Position numbers and translations under genes: made by a program. 64,000 bases of DNA. Source: Chelonoidis abingdonii. Taxonomy: Eukaryota; Chordata; Testudines; Testudinidae. The stretch covers positions 290,446,392-290,510,391 of the forward strand of contig NC_133770.1 in the NCBI RefSeq assembly GCF_003597395.2, written 5' to 3'. Under the pieces are notes generated by a model, which searched no databases, was not told where the DNA came from, and was given only the letters and a program-made list of their open reading frames with translations. Positions 46,446 to 58,610 of this stretch are shown here, piece by piece; position 1 is the stretch's first letter; each line of letters opens with the position of its first letter.

Positions 46446-46899
46446 TTACTTGTCGTTTTAACCAGTTTTCTTGGTTTGTAATTCCAGTTTGTAATTCCCA
46501 GGTTCACCCACTGGGCTTTTTTTGAAAGATAGGTTCCAATATTTGCAGAGAGCACAGGGCTTTTGCATAGGTGTAGTACTGCCATCCCCAGCCATTCAAA
46601 AATTGAGAACCAGGAACCCCCAAAATCATAAAACTGAAATAAAATTAAGGAGATTAAAAATGCATCTTTTTATTTGTCTCCTAGGTTTTGAGTTTTTAGG
46701 GTTCATGTTTTTAAGCTTTTCTCCACAATCATGAATGCTGGAAACTTCTTTTCTTTTGAAATGAAAACTGAGATTCTTATGTATTCATAAGTCCAGGACC
46801 TGGGGCTTTAAGAAAAATATGATGGGATAATTTCAAAAGTGTCTATGAGATTTGAGAGATTAAGTCCTACTTGCAAAAGTGACCTAGGCACTTTAGACA
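46446..46899. other. Unassigned spacer
   Basis: AT-rich with nothing recognised. Confidence 0.4.
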
Positions 46900-47147
46900 C
46901 TAAGGGCTTGTCTGCACTACAGTAGTTGGTCGACGTAAGCTACGCAATTTGAGTTACGCTAGTAACTACGTTATGTTCATAGGAGATGCTCTCCCGTCGA
47001 CTCCCCTTACACTTCTTGTTCTGGTGGAGTATCAGAGTCGACGGGAGAGCAATTTTCAGTTGATTTAGTGGCTCTACTGCTAAATCGACCCCCAGTGCAT
47101 CGACTGCCATAGCATCAATCCCCCGGGAAGTGTAGACAAGCCCTTAG
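46900..47147. mobile_element. MITE with 'ctaagggcttgtc' inverted ends
   Basis: Starts ctaagggcttgtctgcact and ends agtgtagacaagcccttag, an inverted repeat of about 17-19 bp. A second pair, tctcccgtcgact and agtcgacgggaga, sits in the middle. Total 248 bp, no coding sequence. The ends themselves look palindromic with taa/tta at the edges; superfamily is not settled. Confidence 0.75.
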
Positions 47148-47289
47148 TCTCACTGAAAGTCAGTGGAATTTAGGTGCTTTTGAAAATTTCCTTCTGGATA
47201 TTGTGATGTATGAGACTAATGATAAAATTGTGACAGACTCTTCTTTATTGCATCACATATAAACTGCTTTTAGTCACTTCATGGCCAAT

Positions 47290-47690
47290 CCAAACCTTTC
47301 CTATCATCTCATGCACTATTGAGCAGTCATTTGCCTCTGATCGACCTATGATGCCAGCCTCCTCTGCCCACCTTCATGCTTTCTTCGATGCTGCCCCACA
47401 CACTTAGAAGGTGCTCCCCATAACCTTCCACAAAGCAACCTAATTATCCATCTTCAAATCCCTCCTCAGAATTCTCCTTTGCTGTGATCCCTGCACAAAC
47501 CTGACAACTGTTAGGCTGCTGGTGTGCAGAGACCAATATTGTCTCATTGTTTCCCCGTACTGCTCCATCTGCTGTTTCTTGTCTCGTACTTAGATCGTAA
47601 ACTCCTTGGGGCATCAGCCAGCTTTTTGTTGTTTGTACAACACCCAGCACAATGGTGTTCTGGGCCATGACTGGGACTTCTAACCTATGT
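47290..47690 (+). repeat. Ancient dispersed repeat, sense copy
   Basis: aaatccctcctcagaattctcctttgctgtgatccctgcac (47456-), ttagatcgtaaactccttggggc (47590-) and tgtacaacacccagcacaatgg are the sense form of the repeat at 39545-39690. A shorter sense copy lies at 59310-59395. Confidence 0.65.
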
Positions 47691-48489
47691 TTACTCTGTC
47701 CCCTAAGCCAGGCTCTGATTCAAGTTTGAGCCCCCTCCTCACACAAATCAGTCTGACTCAGGGCAGCAAGCACTCAGGACCCAGGTCCTAGAACCCAGCG
47801 AGGGAGGTGGGTTAAAGCCTGAGTTCCGCTGCAGCTCAGCCCAAGCCCTCACATTTCGCACTGTGGACGCAAGTCAAACCGCAGGCTCAGGTCAGAAGGT
47901 CTGTGTAATGCAGTATGGAGACATTAGCCTGGTTGTGAGATCCAGGTCTAGCCATTTGAAGTCCAGGTTTACAATGCAGTGTGGATGCTCAAGCGTGGGC
48001 TTGGAAATAGTGAGTCTACAAGCTTGGGTCCCACAGACCCAGGTTAAAAATGCATCTAGGCCTACTGGGCAATATAAATAATAAAGCTGGTAACATTGTG
48101 AAGGTCCTGTGGTCCCCAGGACATGAGGTCTGAGCCATTCATTCTGTAGGAAGAGAAAACTTTACCCTGGCAATGGAATGATTCCAGGAACACTCTCAGG
48201 AACATTCTCACAGAGACTTCCTGGCCCAGTGGCCTCTCTTGCAGATATTCCTGCAGCAGACATCATTTGGATTTGCCCCATAGTTATGCACAGATAACTG
48301 TCTTCTCTCAACCTCCTAGAGCATCACAGTACTTAGTGCACACTGTAATGTCCGCAGGGAACGATTTACAGGTCTGGTCACAGCAACTTGCCTTCTTGTG
48401 AATGAATACTGTGTGCACAGCTCTTCTTTGCTGGATAAAATCAGAACTGCTCAAATATGGTACAGGCCTTATTACTGCTAACCTCCTAC
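47691..48489. other. Unassigned, possible old DNA transposon
   Basis: Repeated blocks such as gtggacgcaagtc and gcagtgtggatgctcaag (47870-47990) resemble internal parts of known reptile transposons, without ends. No gene. Confidence 0.35.
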
Positions 48490-48499
48490 TGAGCTTTCC

Positions 48500-48610
48500 T
48501 CTGTTAGCCCAGGTGATAGAGGCCTATGCTTTTGATGCCGGAGGATCTGGGTTCTACCTCTGCTGGTGCCAGGGAACTTCTCATTGCCCACAGTTGTCAG
48601 TATGCTGCAT
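48500..48610 (+). repeat. Possible tRNA-derived SINE
   Basis: ttagcccaggtgatagagg resembles a tRNA A box, and ggatctgggttctacctctgc, about 45 bases later, resembles a B box. The 3' part is unassigned. Old and degenerate. Confidence 0.45.
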
Positions 48611-49640
48611 CCACCACTAACTTGTCACCACAGCACCATTATTTGATGCACACAACCACCCATCAGATTACAAAGCAGAAAGTTAATTAGAAACAAAACA
48701 GCAACATTTTTGCTGCTTAAAACATCCAGAATTTCTATTTTTCTTGTGGATCCATAATAGCAATTAATCAGAAACTTCCCTAGGTATGTTACTCTAAGGC
48801 ACATTACAGTCATTAGCTACAATTCACTCCAACTAACAGGGAACTTTTGAATAGCAGGAGCTATATAAATTTGCATAAATATTCCATTTTCACTTATTCG
48901 TTTCTTATCTCAGCAGTCACCTACTATATTATGCATAGTTCATATGCCAGCCTTCAAGTAAGTTAGAGGCAGAGACAATAAAATTTCATGGGCCACAGAG
49001 TGGTTTGGCATTTATTCTGCAGGCCATTCTTTTATGTTTTTAATAAAATATTTGGAGTAAGTTTAGCACTGGGGGAAAAAAGTGCTGGATTGACAGCTCT
49101 GGACACTTGAGCACTATCTATTCACAGGAAAGTACAGCATGTACAACAGACGCAGTATGTCCTTACCCCCATGAACATGACTCAGATTTATCCTGGAGGA
49201 ACTGCCTTTGGATGGTGAGAAAATAATTCCATGCCCCATTCAGTTCTTTGGCCTCTCTGCTGAGGAAGGCAAGAAAGGTGCCAATCAATCCTAACTGAGA
49301 GGATGGTTCTGGTGACAGGGAGCCTTGCATCCTGTGAACTGCTCTGATGCTCATCAAAAAGCTGGCAGATGCCTCAACCTCAAGACTGCTCTTTCCTCTC
49401 ACAGAGAGGGAGTTTGGGAGCCTGAAAGGAGAGAGAGTCTGTGGACCTAATGGCCAAAACACCTTTATCAGGAGCACATCTGCCACAACCAGGATGTTGT
49501 AGTCACAGCTGTGCAGTGGTAATTGCAGCTCCTCCAGGTCCACAGCCAGGCTCCAAACTGTTGGCAGGACTCCATTACCCAACGCACATGTATATGCCTA
49601 CAGGGCAAGGCCGATTTATTCTATGGAACAGTTAGAGTCT
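48611..49640. other. Unassigned spacer
   Basis: Short frames 49163-49635 on both strands show no recognised domain; part may be a CR1 5' leader. Confidence 0.4.
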
Positions 49641-49880
49641 GGTGACATTAGCAAAAAGAATCAACAAACGGGACTTTTGTGAGGGAATTCTCCTGGTGAA
49701 GGAGGAGCAAGTACATGACCATTGGGGTGAGTTTGTTTGCTTGCCGTGTGCCTGCTTGATTGAAGTTTATAGCGTGGGTTGTTGTGGGACTGTCTGCAGA
49801 GCCTAGAGGCCTGCTAGGCAAGGCTGACGGCTTCCTAAAGAAATTCTACTCTGCCATCTTTTCACCACTAATCCCTTTAG

Positions 49881-50926
49881 CGGGGCGGGGAACCTATGGC
49901 CCAAGGGACAGATCTGGGCCATTGCTTAATTTCATCTGGCCTGCAGAAAGTCTTGGCACTGCAGGCCAGAAGCTCCGAGCCTCTCTCCCCACCTTATGGG
50001 GCTGGAGTTTCGAGCGCTGGCTTTCCCCACAGGGCTGGAGCCTAAGATTTCCAAACCTCCTAGTTTGGCTGGGAGTCTCCCAGAATCAGGCTTGATCACC
50101 CAGAGGCTACTGAAGCCAATCCGGGAGATTTTAGGCTGCTAAAAGTCTGGTAGGACCGCGGGGTTAAGGCAGGCTTCCTACTTGCCCTGACTCTGCACCA
50201 CTCCCACAAGCATCCAGCATGTCCAGCAGTGGCTCCTACATGGAAGTGCAGCCAGGGGGTGTCCACACGCTGCCCCCACCCCAAGCACCATCTCCGCAGC
50301 TCCCTCTGGCCAGGAATGGGGAACAATGGCCAATGAGAGCTGTGGGGACAGTGCCTGCAGGAAAGGGCAGTGTGCAGAGCCACCTGGCTGCCCCTGAGCC
50401 TAGGGACCACTGCTGGACATGCCACCATTTCTGGGAGCAACCTGAGGTAAATGCCACCTGGCTGGAGCCTGCACCCTGAACCCTGTCTCACACCTGAACC
50501 CATTGCCCTAGCCCCATCCCGCACCCAAACTCCTTCCCAGAGCTCACATCCCATACTCAGTCCCACACCCCAACCACCTACCCAGCCTTGACCCTCTTCC
50601 TGCACCCAAACTCCATCCCAGAGCCTGCACTCCACACCCTTTCCTGCACCCCAACCCATGGCCCCAGCCCAGTAAAAGTGAGTGAGGGTGGGGGAGAGCA
50701 AGCCACAGAAGGAGGAGGGCTGGAATGAGCGGGGCCTTGGAGAAGTGGCAGGACAAGTGTGTTTGGGTTTGTGCGATTAGATAGTTGACAATCCTACTGG
50801 AACCGCGAGTGCCAGGTCGCCCCGCTGCGGGCAGGACAACGCCCCCTCCTCGGGCTGTGTGTGGCCTGGAATTTATTTTTTCTGTGGGTCAATGGCTCTT
50901 GATAGAAAAAAGGTCCCCCACCTCTG
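49881..50926. mobile_element. hAT transposon of 1 kb in CR1 5' region
   Basis: Ends CGGGGCGGGGAACCTATGG and AGGTCCCCCACCTCTG (inverted), flanked by cctttag on both sides (49874-49880, 50927-50933) within an about 8-bp duplication. The interior contains cagctccctctggccagg and a C-rich degenerate array (50470-50670) of caccccaacccatggccccag-like units. That is the reverse orientation of the array in the hAT at 12924-13775. The long minus frame 50096-50701 comes from this array, not from a gene. Confidence 0.8.
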
Positions 50927-51231
50927 CCTTTAGAATCCCTTCACTAGTGGGCATGGCTAACTCAGGGAGAACAGGGGGTTTAAAAAGCGAGCTCATAAGC
51001 AACCAAAGGAGCTAACGAACAGGGGAGTTTTGCAAAGGAGTTTGCAGGAGTGAGAGAGCCAGATATACCTAACAAACATGTTCTAAACTTAGGCTAATCC
51101 TCCCTCCCCCACAAAAAAAAAATAAAGAACAAAAACACCCAGCAAGAACAAAAACAACACAGGCAGGCGTCCAGCAGCAGAGTGGGAGCTAGCCAGTTTT
51201 GGGCTTGTAGACAAGTACTGTATGTGGGATT

Positions 51232-52010
51232 TTGATGCAAGCAGCTCATGTTCCTTCTGAGACTGAGTATGGGCTCTGGAGACCAGAGCTAAGGAAGACA
51301 GAGAGGTACACAGACAAGATTTTCCATGATATGGTAGAGCTGTCCCACCCCAGTTTGACAGCCTCTGTGCTGTTGAGGAGGCTGAAAGTCTCAGGGCAGG
51401 AGAACATCGAGCTGCAGCAGAAGGGAAAAAATCCCATAGTTGGGACCCTCCTTCCAAATAATGTCAAAGTATCCTCTCACACTGAGCATACCCTTCCGAG
51501 GGAGGGGATCTCTGTGGTAAAGAAGAGACGGGTAATAGTAATGGAGTATTCAACTATTAGAAATATAGATAGTTGGATTTATGATGACCTGGAGAACCAT
51601 ATGGTGAATTGCCACTGGATGTGAAGATTACAAACCTATCAAGAATCTAGATAGACTTATGAGCAGTGCAAGGGAGGCGCTGGTGGTCATGGTACATGTA
51701 GGTACCAGTGACATAAGGAAAGGTAGGAGAGAGGTCCTGAAGACCAAATTTAGGCTGCTAGAAAACAGATTAAAATCCAGGATCTCCATGGTAATGTTCT
51801 CTGAAATTCTTCCAGTTCCACACACAGGACCAGTTTAGACAGGCAGAACTGCAGGGTCTCGATGCGTGGAGGAGATGATGAAGTAGGGAGGAGAGTTTTA
51901 GATTTATTAGGAACTGGGAAACCTTTTGGAAAAGGTGGAGCCTGTAGAGGAAGGATGGCATATAAAATTAATAAAGTTGTAGAGGAGTTTTTAAGCTAAG
52001 GGCTGGCGGA
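51232..52010 (+). pseudogene. CR1 ORF1 with SGNH esterase remnant
   Basis: The frame 51232-51624 covers the first half of ORF1 with no strong domain. From about 51680, frames read EALVVMVHVGTSDIRKG (the esterase block containing the GTxD signature) and SRISMVMFSEILPVPHTGP, conserved in CR1 ORF1. The catalytic His block should follow near 51930, where the frame is broken. Stops near 51621 and 51838 show decay. Confidence 0.75.
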
Positions 52011-52249
52011 AAGCCGACAGGTGCGTAAGATCACACAGTTCAGACAGAAACATCCCTTAGGGGAGGATTTATTAAATGGGATATTCTATATACTAGGGAA
52101 AAGAAGATATTTTCCCTAGTATATAGAATACAGGTAGGAACTGATGAGAACCTTCAAATGAAAAAGAATCCCATCTAATTACATTACAAGCAGGGAGACA
52201 CCTAAATACTGACAAATTTTATAAGTGCCTGTAAACAAATGCAAGAAGT

Positions 52250-54900
52250 CTAAATACTAAGATGGGTGAACTCAAATGTCTGGTATTAAATGAAGATCTT
52301 GATAGAATAGGCATCACAAAAACTCGGTGGAATGATGAAAAATCAGTGGGATATGGTAATACCTGGATACAAAATATATAGGGATGACAGAGTAGCTCAC
52401 GCTAGGGGTGGAAAGTCTAAATATATGGGTAAGGAAGCATTAGAGTCAAATATAGTGTAAATCTTAAATTAATCAAACAATACATTAGAATCTCTGTGGA
52501 TAGAAATTCCATGTTTGAACAATAAGAATGTAGCAGAAGGAACATACTACCGACCACTTGACCAGGATGATGACAATGATTCTGAAATACTCCGAGAGAT
52601 TAGAGAGGTTACAAAAACAGAAGCCTCAATAATAATGGGGGATTTCAACTATCCTCATATTGACTGGGAACATCTCACCTGAGGATGGGATGACTGCTTC
52701 TTGGGGCAGCTAGTCTTGGAACCTACAAGGGGAGAGGCAACACTTCATTTAGTCCTAAGTGTAGCATAGATCTGATCCAGGAGGTGAATACAGCTGAACC
52801 GCTCAGTAACAGCAAACATAACGTAATTAAATTTAATATGGGTTTGGGGGGGAATACAAAGGAAACCCTCCACAATAGTATTTAACTTAACAAAGAGGAA
52901 CTACTCAAAAATGAGGAAACTTGATAAAAGGAACAGTCACAAGAGTGACATGCCTGCAAGCTGCATGGAAACGTTTTAAAAACACCATAACAGAGACTCT
53001 AACTAAATGTATGCCCCCCAAAAAAAATAAACAAAAAACCCCTAAAAAGACAAAAAAGCAACAGCTAGAGGACCAAAAGAAAAATGCCACCAGGGCTAAA
53101 CAACAGAGTAAAAGAGATAATTATAGACCATAAGGCATCCTTTAAAAATTAGAAATAAAATCTTACGGAGGAAAATAGACAGGAGCATAAACTCTGGCAA
53201 GTCAAGTGTAAAAGTAAAATTAGGCAGGCCAAAAGACAATTTGAAGAGCACCTAGCAAAAGACACAAAAACTAACAGTATTTTTAAGTGCATCAGAAGCA
53301 GAAAACCTGCCAAATAATCAGTGGGGCCACTAAACTATTGAGGTGCACTCAGTAAAGAAAAGACTGTTGCAGAGGAGCTAAATGAATTCTTTGCATTGGT
53401 CTTCATTGCAAGGGATGTGAGGGAGATTCCCACACCTAAGCCATTAATTTAGGAGAGAAATCTAGGAACTGGCCCAGATGGAGGCATCATTAGAGGAGGT
53501 TTGGGAAAAAATTGATAAATTAAGCAGTAATACATCACCAGGACCAAATGGTATTCTCCTAAGAGCTCTGAATGAAGTCAAATACGAAATTGCAGAGTTA
53601 CTAACTGTGGTATGTAACTCATCACATAAATCAGTCTGTTCCAGATGACTGGAGGATAGCTAATGTAACACTGATCTTTAAAAAGAGGCTTCAGAGGCAA
53701 TCCTGGCAATTACAGGCCAGTAAACCTAACTTCAACATCAACCAAACTGGTTGAAACTATAGCTAAAAAAAAAAAAAAAAAAAAAAAAAAAATAAAAAAT
53801 CAAAATCATTAGACTTAGCTCTGAAACTATTAAGTATAAGATAACAAAGAAGATGTGTTTTGTGCCGTTCTTTATGGCGGTGCTAGGGATCCACCTGTGA
53901 AATTAATAGGCAGCAGGTAAAAAAAAAAAAAAAAAGAAAGAATTATAAGACACATAGATGAACATGATATGTTGGGGAAGAGACAACATGGCTTTTCTAA
54001 AGTGAAATCATGCCTCACGAATCTATTAGAATTCTTTGAGGGGTCACCAAACATGTGGACAAAGATATATTCGTAAAACGTACTTAGATTTTCAAAAAAC
54101 CTTTGACAAGTTCCCTCACCAAAGGCTCTTCAGCAAAGTAAGTAGTCACGGGGTAAGAGAAAGGTCCTCTCATGGATCACTAACTGGTTAAAATATAGGA
54201 AACAAAGGATAGGAATAAATGGTAAGTTTTCACAATGGAAACAAGCAAATAGCAAGTTTCCCAAGGATCTCTGCTGGGACCTGTGATAGTCAACATATTA
54301 ATAAAAGATCAGGAAAAGGGGGTGAACAATGAGTTAGCAAAGTTTGCAGATGATACAAGATTACTCAAGAAAAACCAAAGCTGAATGAAAAGTGTTACAA
54401 AAGGATCTCATAAAACTGGGTCACAGGGCAATAAAATGGCAAATGAAATTCAAGGTTGATAAACTGAAAATAATGCACATTGGAAAACATCCCAATAATG
54501 CATACAAAATCTTGGGGTCTAAATTAGTTGTTACTACTAAGTTCTTGGAGTCATTGTGGGTAGTTCTCTGAAAACATCTGTTCAGTGTCCAGCGGCAGTC
54601 CAAAAATGGTAACCGAATGTTAGGAACCATTTGGAAAGGGATAGATAATAAGATGTAAAATATTGTGATGCCATTAGATAAAATCCATGGTATGCCCATA
54701 CGTTGAATACTGCGTCTAATTTTGGTCATCCCATCTCAAAAAAAGATATATGAGAATTGGAAAAGGTACACAGAAGGACAACAAAAATGATTATCAATAT
54801 GGAACAACTTCCATATGAGGAAAGATTAAAAAGACTGAGACTGTTCATCTTAGAAAAGAGATGACTAAGGTGGGATATGATAGTGGTCTATAAAACCTTG
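52250..54900 (+). pseudogene. CR1 ORF2 (endonuclease and RT), broken
   Basis: Endonuclease blocks: a TKMGELKCLVLNEDLDRIGI segment (52260-52320), MGDFNYPHIDWEHLT (52637-52681) and EPTRGEAT. RT blocks follow in several frames: near 53520-53590 (SPGPNGI-like), 53650-53690 (DDWRIANVTLIFKK-like), 54040-54120, and [15 protein letters not shown] near 54320-54360, where the catalytic Asp pair is kept. The C-terminal part (YEERLKRLRLFILEKR) ends near 54866. Frames change every few hundred bases, so no protein can be made. Confidence 0.82.
53765..53940. repeat. A-rich insertion within CR1 RT
   Basis: A run of 28 A (53765-53792), then about 125 bases not belonging at this point of CR1, then a second A run (53920-53935) before the CR1 sequence resumes (gacacatagatgaacatg). 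Inside, gtgaaattaatagg and cagcaggt match a CR1 3' segment (18778-18800). This looks like a short retrotransposed or template-switched piece. Confidence 0.5.
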
Positions 54901-55350
54901 AGTAGTGTCAAGAAAATGAATAAGAAAGTGTTATTTACCCCTTCACATAACACAAAATGGGGGCCACCCAATGAAAGTAAGAAGCAGCCGGTTAAAAACA
55001 TACATAAGGAAGTACTTCTTCATCAACACATAGTCAACTTGTGGAATTCACTACCAGTGGATTTTGTGAAGGCCAAAGGTATAACTGGATTCAGAAAATA
55101 ATTAGATAAGCTCATGGAGGACAGGTGCACCAATGGCTATTAGCCAAGATGGTCAAGATGCAACCCCATGCTCTGGGTGCCCCCAGCTGCCAGAAGCTGG
55201 AAATAGATGACAGGAGATGGATCACTTTATAATTGCCTTGTTCTGCTCATTCCCTCTGGAACAACTGGCACTGCCCACTGTCAGAAGGCAGGATACTGGG
55301 CTAGAGGGACTGATGGCCTGACACAGTATGGCTGTTCTTATGTTCGATGC

Positions 55351-55963
55351 TCATGTGGGGCTCCCATTGGCCGGGCAGATTACAAGCATCTCCTATTTAA
55401 GAGGGTTTAACCTGCATGATTTTTAAAACTACACTGCCATTACCCATGTATTACACTTGTATGCCCTTTGTTTTCACCTGCTGTAAATGTTTTTCCACTT
55501 ATCCCATTCCCATGTTTTTAGAAGGTCTATGGAGTTCAATACCAAGTAGCTGCCTTTTGTCAGTTCATTTAAAACGGATTATTGTTCACTGACATGTTGA
55601 AAGGTTTGTCATGACAAGATGATTATAGGAAGATCAGCATGTTGAGAAAATCCTAATTTGCTGCTAATTCACCGGCCTGGCAAATTAGGAAATTAGATTT
55701 CACAAAACGTGTGAGCCTGCTAGAGGCCCAGAACTCACAGGTACTCCCAGGATGAGGTGCTGGATTTGATTTTTAGCCATTTTAATCAGACTGGCAATTA
55801 TGACAAGGGTGACAGCAAATTTCCATGGGTATGGCTGGTGAAAAAAGGGTACTTTTAAGATGCAAGGTAAAGTCCATGAAACACAGGAGACTGAATTCCA
55901 TTTTCAAAAGCACCTGAGTGACTTAAGCATTTTTGAAAATTGTATCTGCACATTGACAGAACG
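55351..55963. other. Unassigned spacer
   Basis: No gene or clear repeat between two CR1 copies. Confidence 0.4.
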
Positions 55964-58610
55964 AACAGTATTCATAGATTCCAAGGCCAGAAGGGACCAT
56001 TGTGATCTTCTCGTCTGACCTCCGGTATAACACAGCCTATAGAACTTCCGCTAAATAATTCCTAGAGCAGATCTGATTTATTACTCTCACCGTTAAAAAT
56101 TTACACCTTATTTCCAGTCTGAATTTGTCTTGCTCCAACTTCCAGCCATTGGATTGCGTTATACACTTCTCTGCTAAATTAAAAAGCCCATAATTAAATA
56201 TTTGTTCCCTACGTAGATACTTATAGACTGTAATCAAGACACCACTAAAACCTTCCCTTTGTTAAGCAAAATAAGATTGAGTTCCTTGAGTCTACCACTG
56301 TAAGGGATGTTCCTAATCTTTTAATCATTCTCGTGGCTCTTCCCTGAACTTTCTCCAATTTATCAACATCCTTCTTGAATTGTGAGCACCAGAATGGGAC
56401 ACAGTCTTTCAGCAGTGGTCACACCAGTGCCAAATATAGAGGCAAAATAACCTTCCTCCTCCTACTCGAGATTCTCATTTACGTATCCCAGGATCACATT
56501 GTTTATTCCTACATGAATATAGGAACCTTTAGCCATATTAAAACACATATTGGTTGCATGCACCTAGTTGATCAAGAAACTGCTTTTTATCAGTGACTTG
56601 TCCCCCTTCATTATTTACAACTCCCCCAATTTTTGTGCCCATCTGCAAACTTTATCAGTATGATTTTATGTTTTCTTGAAGGTCACTGACAAAAATGTTA
56701 CACAGAGTAGGGCTAAGAAACTATCCCAAGGGAGCCTCTCCAGAAACACTCCTGTTTGATGATGATTCGCCATTTACAGCTGCATTTTGAGATCTAACAG
56801 TTAGCCAGTTTTAATCCATTTATCATATGCTATGTTTATATTGTTCTAGTTTTTTAATCAAAATATTGTGTGGTACTAAATCAAATACCTTATAGTGTAG
56901 TAGTGGATTTTACGTTTCTGTTTTATATAATTTAGAATGAAGGACAAAGAATAATAATGTAACATGTATTAAATATATTGGTGTATAATTTGATCACATC
57001 CTGCCAGCCACTCTTTTTGAATAGCAGAAAGGAATGGCCTAATGGGCCACTGGTAGAGATACATCAGCCAGAATCTGTACCTGAGCTGATTTCAAGGCAG
57101 TAACAGTCAGCACTTTGTTGTAGGTTTAGCATTTTAAAATAAGTAAAAGAACGCAATGATTGTTTTTTTCTTGCATAGCAATTTGATGTTCCTGTTCAAA
57201 TGTTCTGTGTAAACCAACCCTGTTTTGTGTGTGAATGAGGAATGTGTGTGTTAGAAGAGAAGAGTGAAGGTCATCACCGAACGAGATGTTCTAGGGACAA
57301 ACCGAGGACAGATGCAAGAGTGCCAGAAGATTACAACAGGGCCCTATTGAAATGTCAGAGGAGGGCAGATTGATGACTCTAAAACATGAGACAGGCACTT
57401 ATCAATCGGAACAAAGATAGCTGTGATCAAAAACAGCACGGGGTAACTCCCTGAGAGACTTCATGAAAGAATGAGAAGGACAGTTTAAGAAAACAAGCAC
57501 TTGTCAAACAACAGTTGATTACCGCATGATGGTGCAAAACTCATTGGTCCCAATGAAGGAAAATCACTATATAAACAGGATGCCTTGCCATGAAACTTTA
57601 GGTTCATCCTGCCAAGAATTCCCCAGAGCATTGTATCATGACCGACAGAACCTGGCTCCTACATACCTGTAATCAACCTAGCTGGCCACTAGATTGGACT
57701 GTGTGTGTGTGTGTGAGATTGAATGCATATGCTAATTGTTGTATTTCCAATAAATGTGGTGTATTGCCTTTTCCCCTGAAGAAGATCCTGTGTGCTTCTT
57801 ATAAGCATAACAACAGAACTCTAAGTATACTACATCAACACTATTACCTTCATCAACCAAACTTGTAATCTCATTGAAAAAAGGAGATTCAAAGTTTGTT
57901 TGTCAGGATCTATTTTCTTTAAACCCACACTGAATATCATTAACTATATTACCCTCCTTTAGTTCTTTATTAATCAAGCCACTTCATGGTCTTTTCCAGG
58001 ATCTATGTCAGACTCCCAGGCCTATAATTACCCAAGTCTTCCCTGCTTAACTTTTTTTTTTTTAAAAATCAGCACATTAGCTTTCATCCAGTCTTCTGGA
58101 ACTTTTGCAGTGTGCCAAGTTTTATTGAAAATCAACATTAATGGTCCAACAAGCTCCATAGACAGTTCTTTTAAAACTCTTGGATGAAAGTTATCTAGAC
58201 CTGATGATTTTAAAATGTCTAACTTTCATAGCTGCTGTTTTACATTCTCCTGGTATACTGGTGGAATGGAAAGAGTGTTATCAGATATGATGACTACAAC
58301 ATCTGTTTTTCCCCAAACGCAGAAGTATTTATTGAACACTTCTGCCTTTTCTGCAATATTACTGATAATTCCACCATTTCCATTTAGTAATGAACCATTG
58401 TCAGGATTCTTTTTGCTCCTCATTTTTTTTAAAAAAACCTCCTTATTGTCCTTAACTCTGCTGACCACAACTTTCCTCGTGTCCCTTTGCTTCCCTTATC
58501 AATTTTTGAGGATTCTTAATTTTTTATTTATATTCATTACAATTAACTTTCCTTTTCTTCCATTTGTTATACATTATTTGATCATTATTACTGATTACTT
58601 ATATAACAGT
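55964..58610 (-). mobile_element. CR1-type LINE, antisense, split by a solo LTR
   Basis: Begins with the 3' CR1 block ttcatagattccaaggccagaagggaccattgtgatc at 55972. It continues to RT blocks on the minus strand (frame 58226-58468, with SKKNPDNGSLLNGNGGIIS and EKAEVFNKYF). The 5' end is lost near 58600. The LTR at 56896-57812 splits it: the CR1 sequence resumes at aactctaagtatactacatc (57817). It belongs to the subfamily of 34360-38060. Confidence 0.85.
56896..57812 (+). repeat. Solo LTR in an antisense CR1
   Basis: 917 bp starting TGTAGTAGTGG and ending GCATAACA, flanked by atag (56892-56895) and acag (57813-57816), a 4-bp duplication with one change. TATA-like ctatataaac lies near 57570, and the poly-A signal aataaa at 57750. 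A (tg)n run (57701-57714) lies before the signal. No internal retroviral sequence, so it is a recombined solo LTR. Confidence 0.8.

Larger units (their letters stand above)
49640..55350 (+). mobile_element. CR1-type LINE, near-complete, sense
   Basis: In order: a 5' leader (about 49640-49880 and 50930-51230, joined across a hAT), ORF1 (51232-52010), endonuclease (52250-52770), RT (53150-54900) and the 3' end (54770-55350, with aactggcactgcccactgtcagaaggcaggatactgggc and a final gtatggctgttcttatgttc). Many frameshifts. An A-run insertion lies in the RT (53765-53940). Confidence 0.85.

Noticed and set aside
48500..48610. Functional tRNA gene
   Set aside because: Only box-like similarity; no full cloverleaf could be folded by eye, so a degenerate SINE is more likely.
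50096..50701. 201-codon minus-strand frame as a gene
   Set aside because: It falls inside the hAT at 49881-50926 and translates a degenerate C-rich array.
57701..57716. (TG)n run as a separate feature
   Set aside because: Only about 8 units and inside the solo LTR; ordinary microsatellite.
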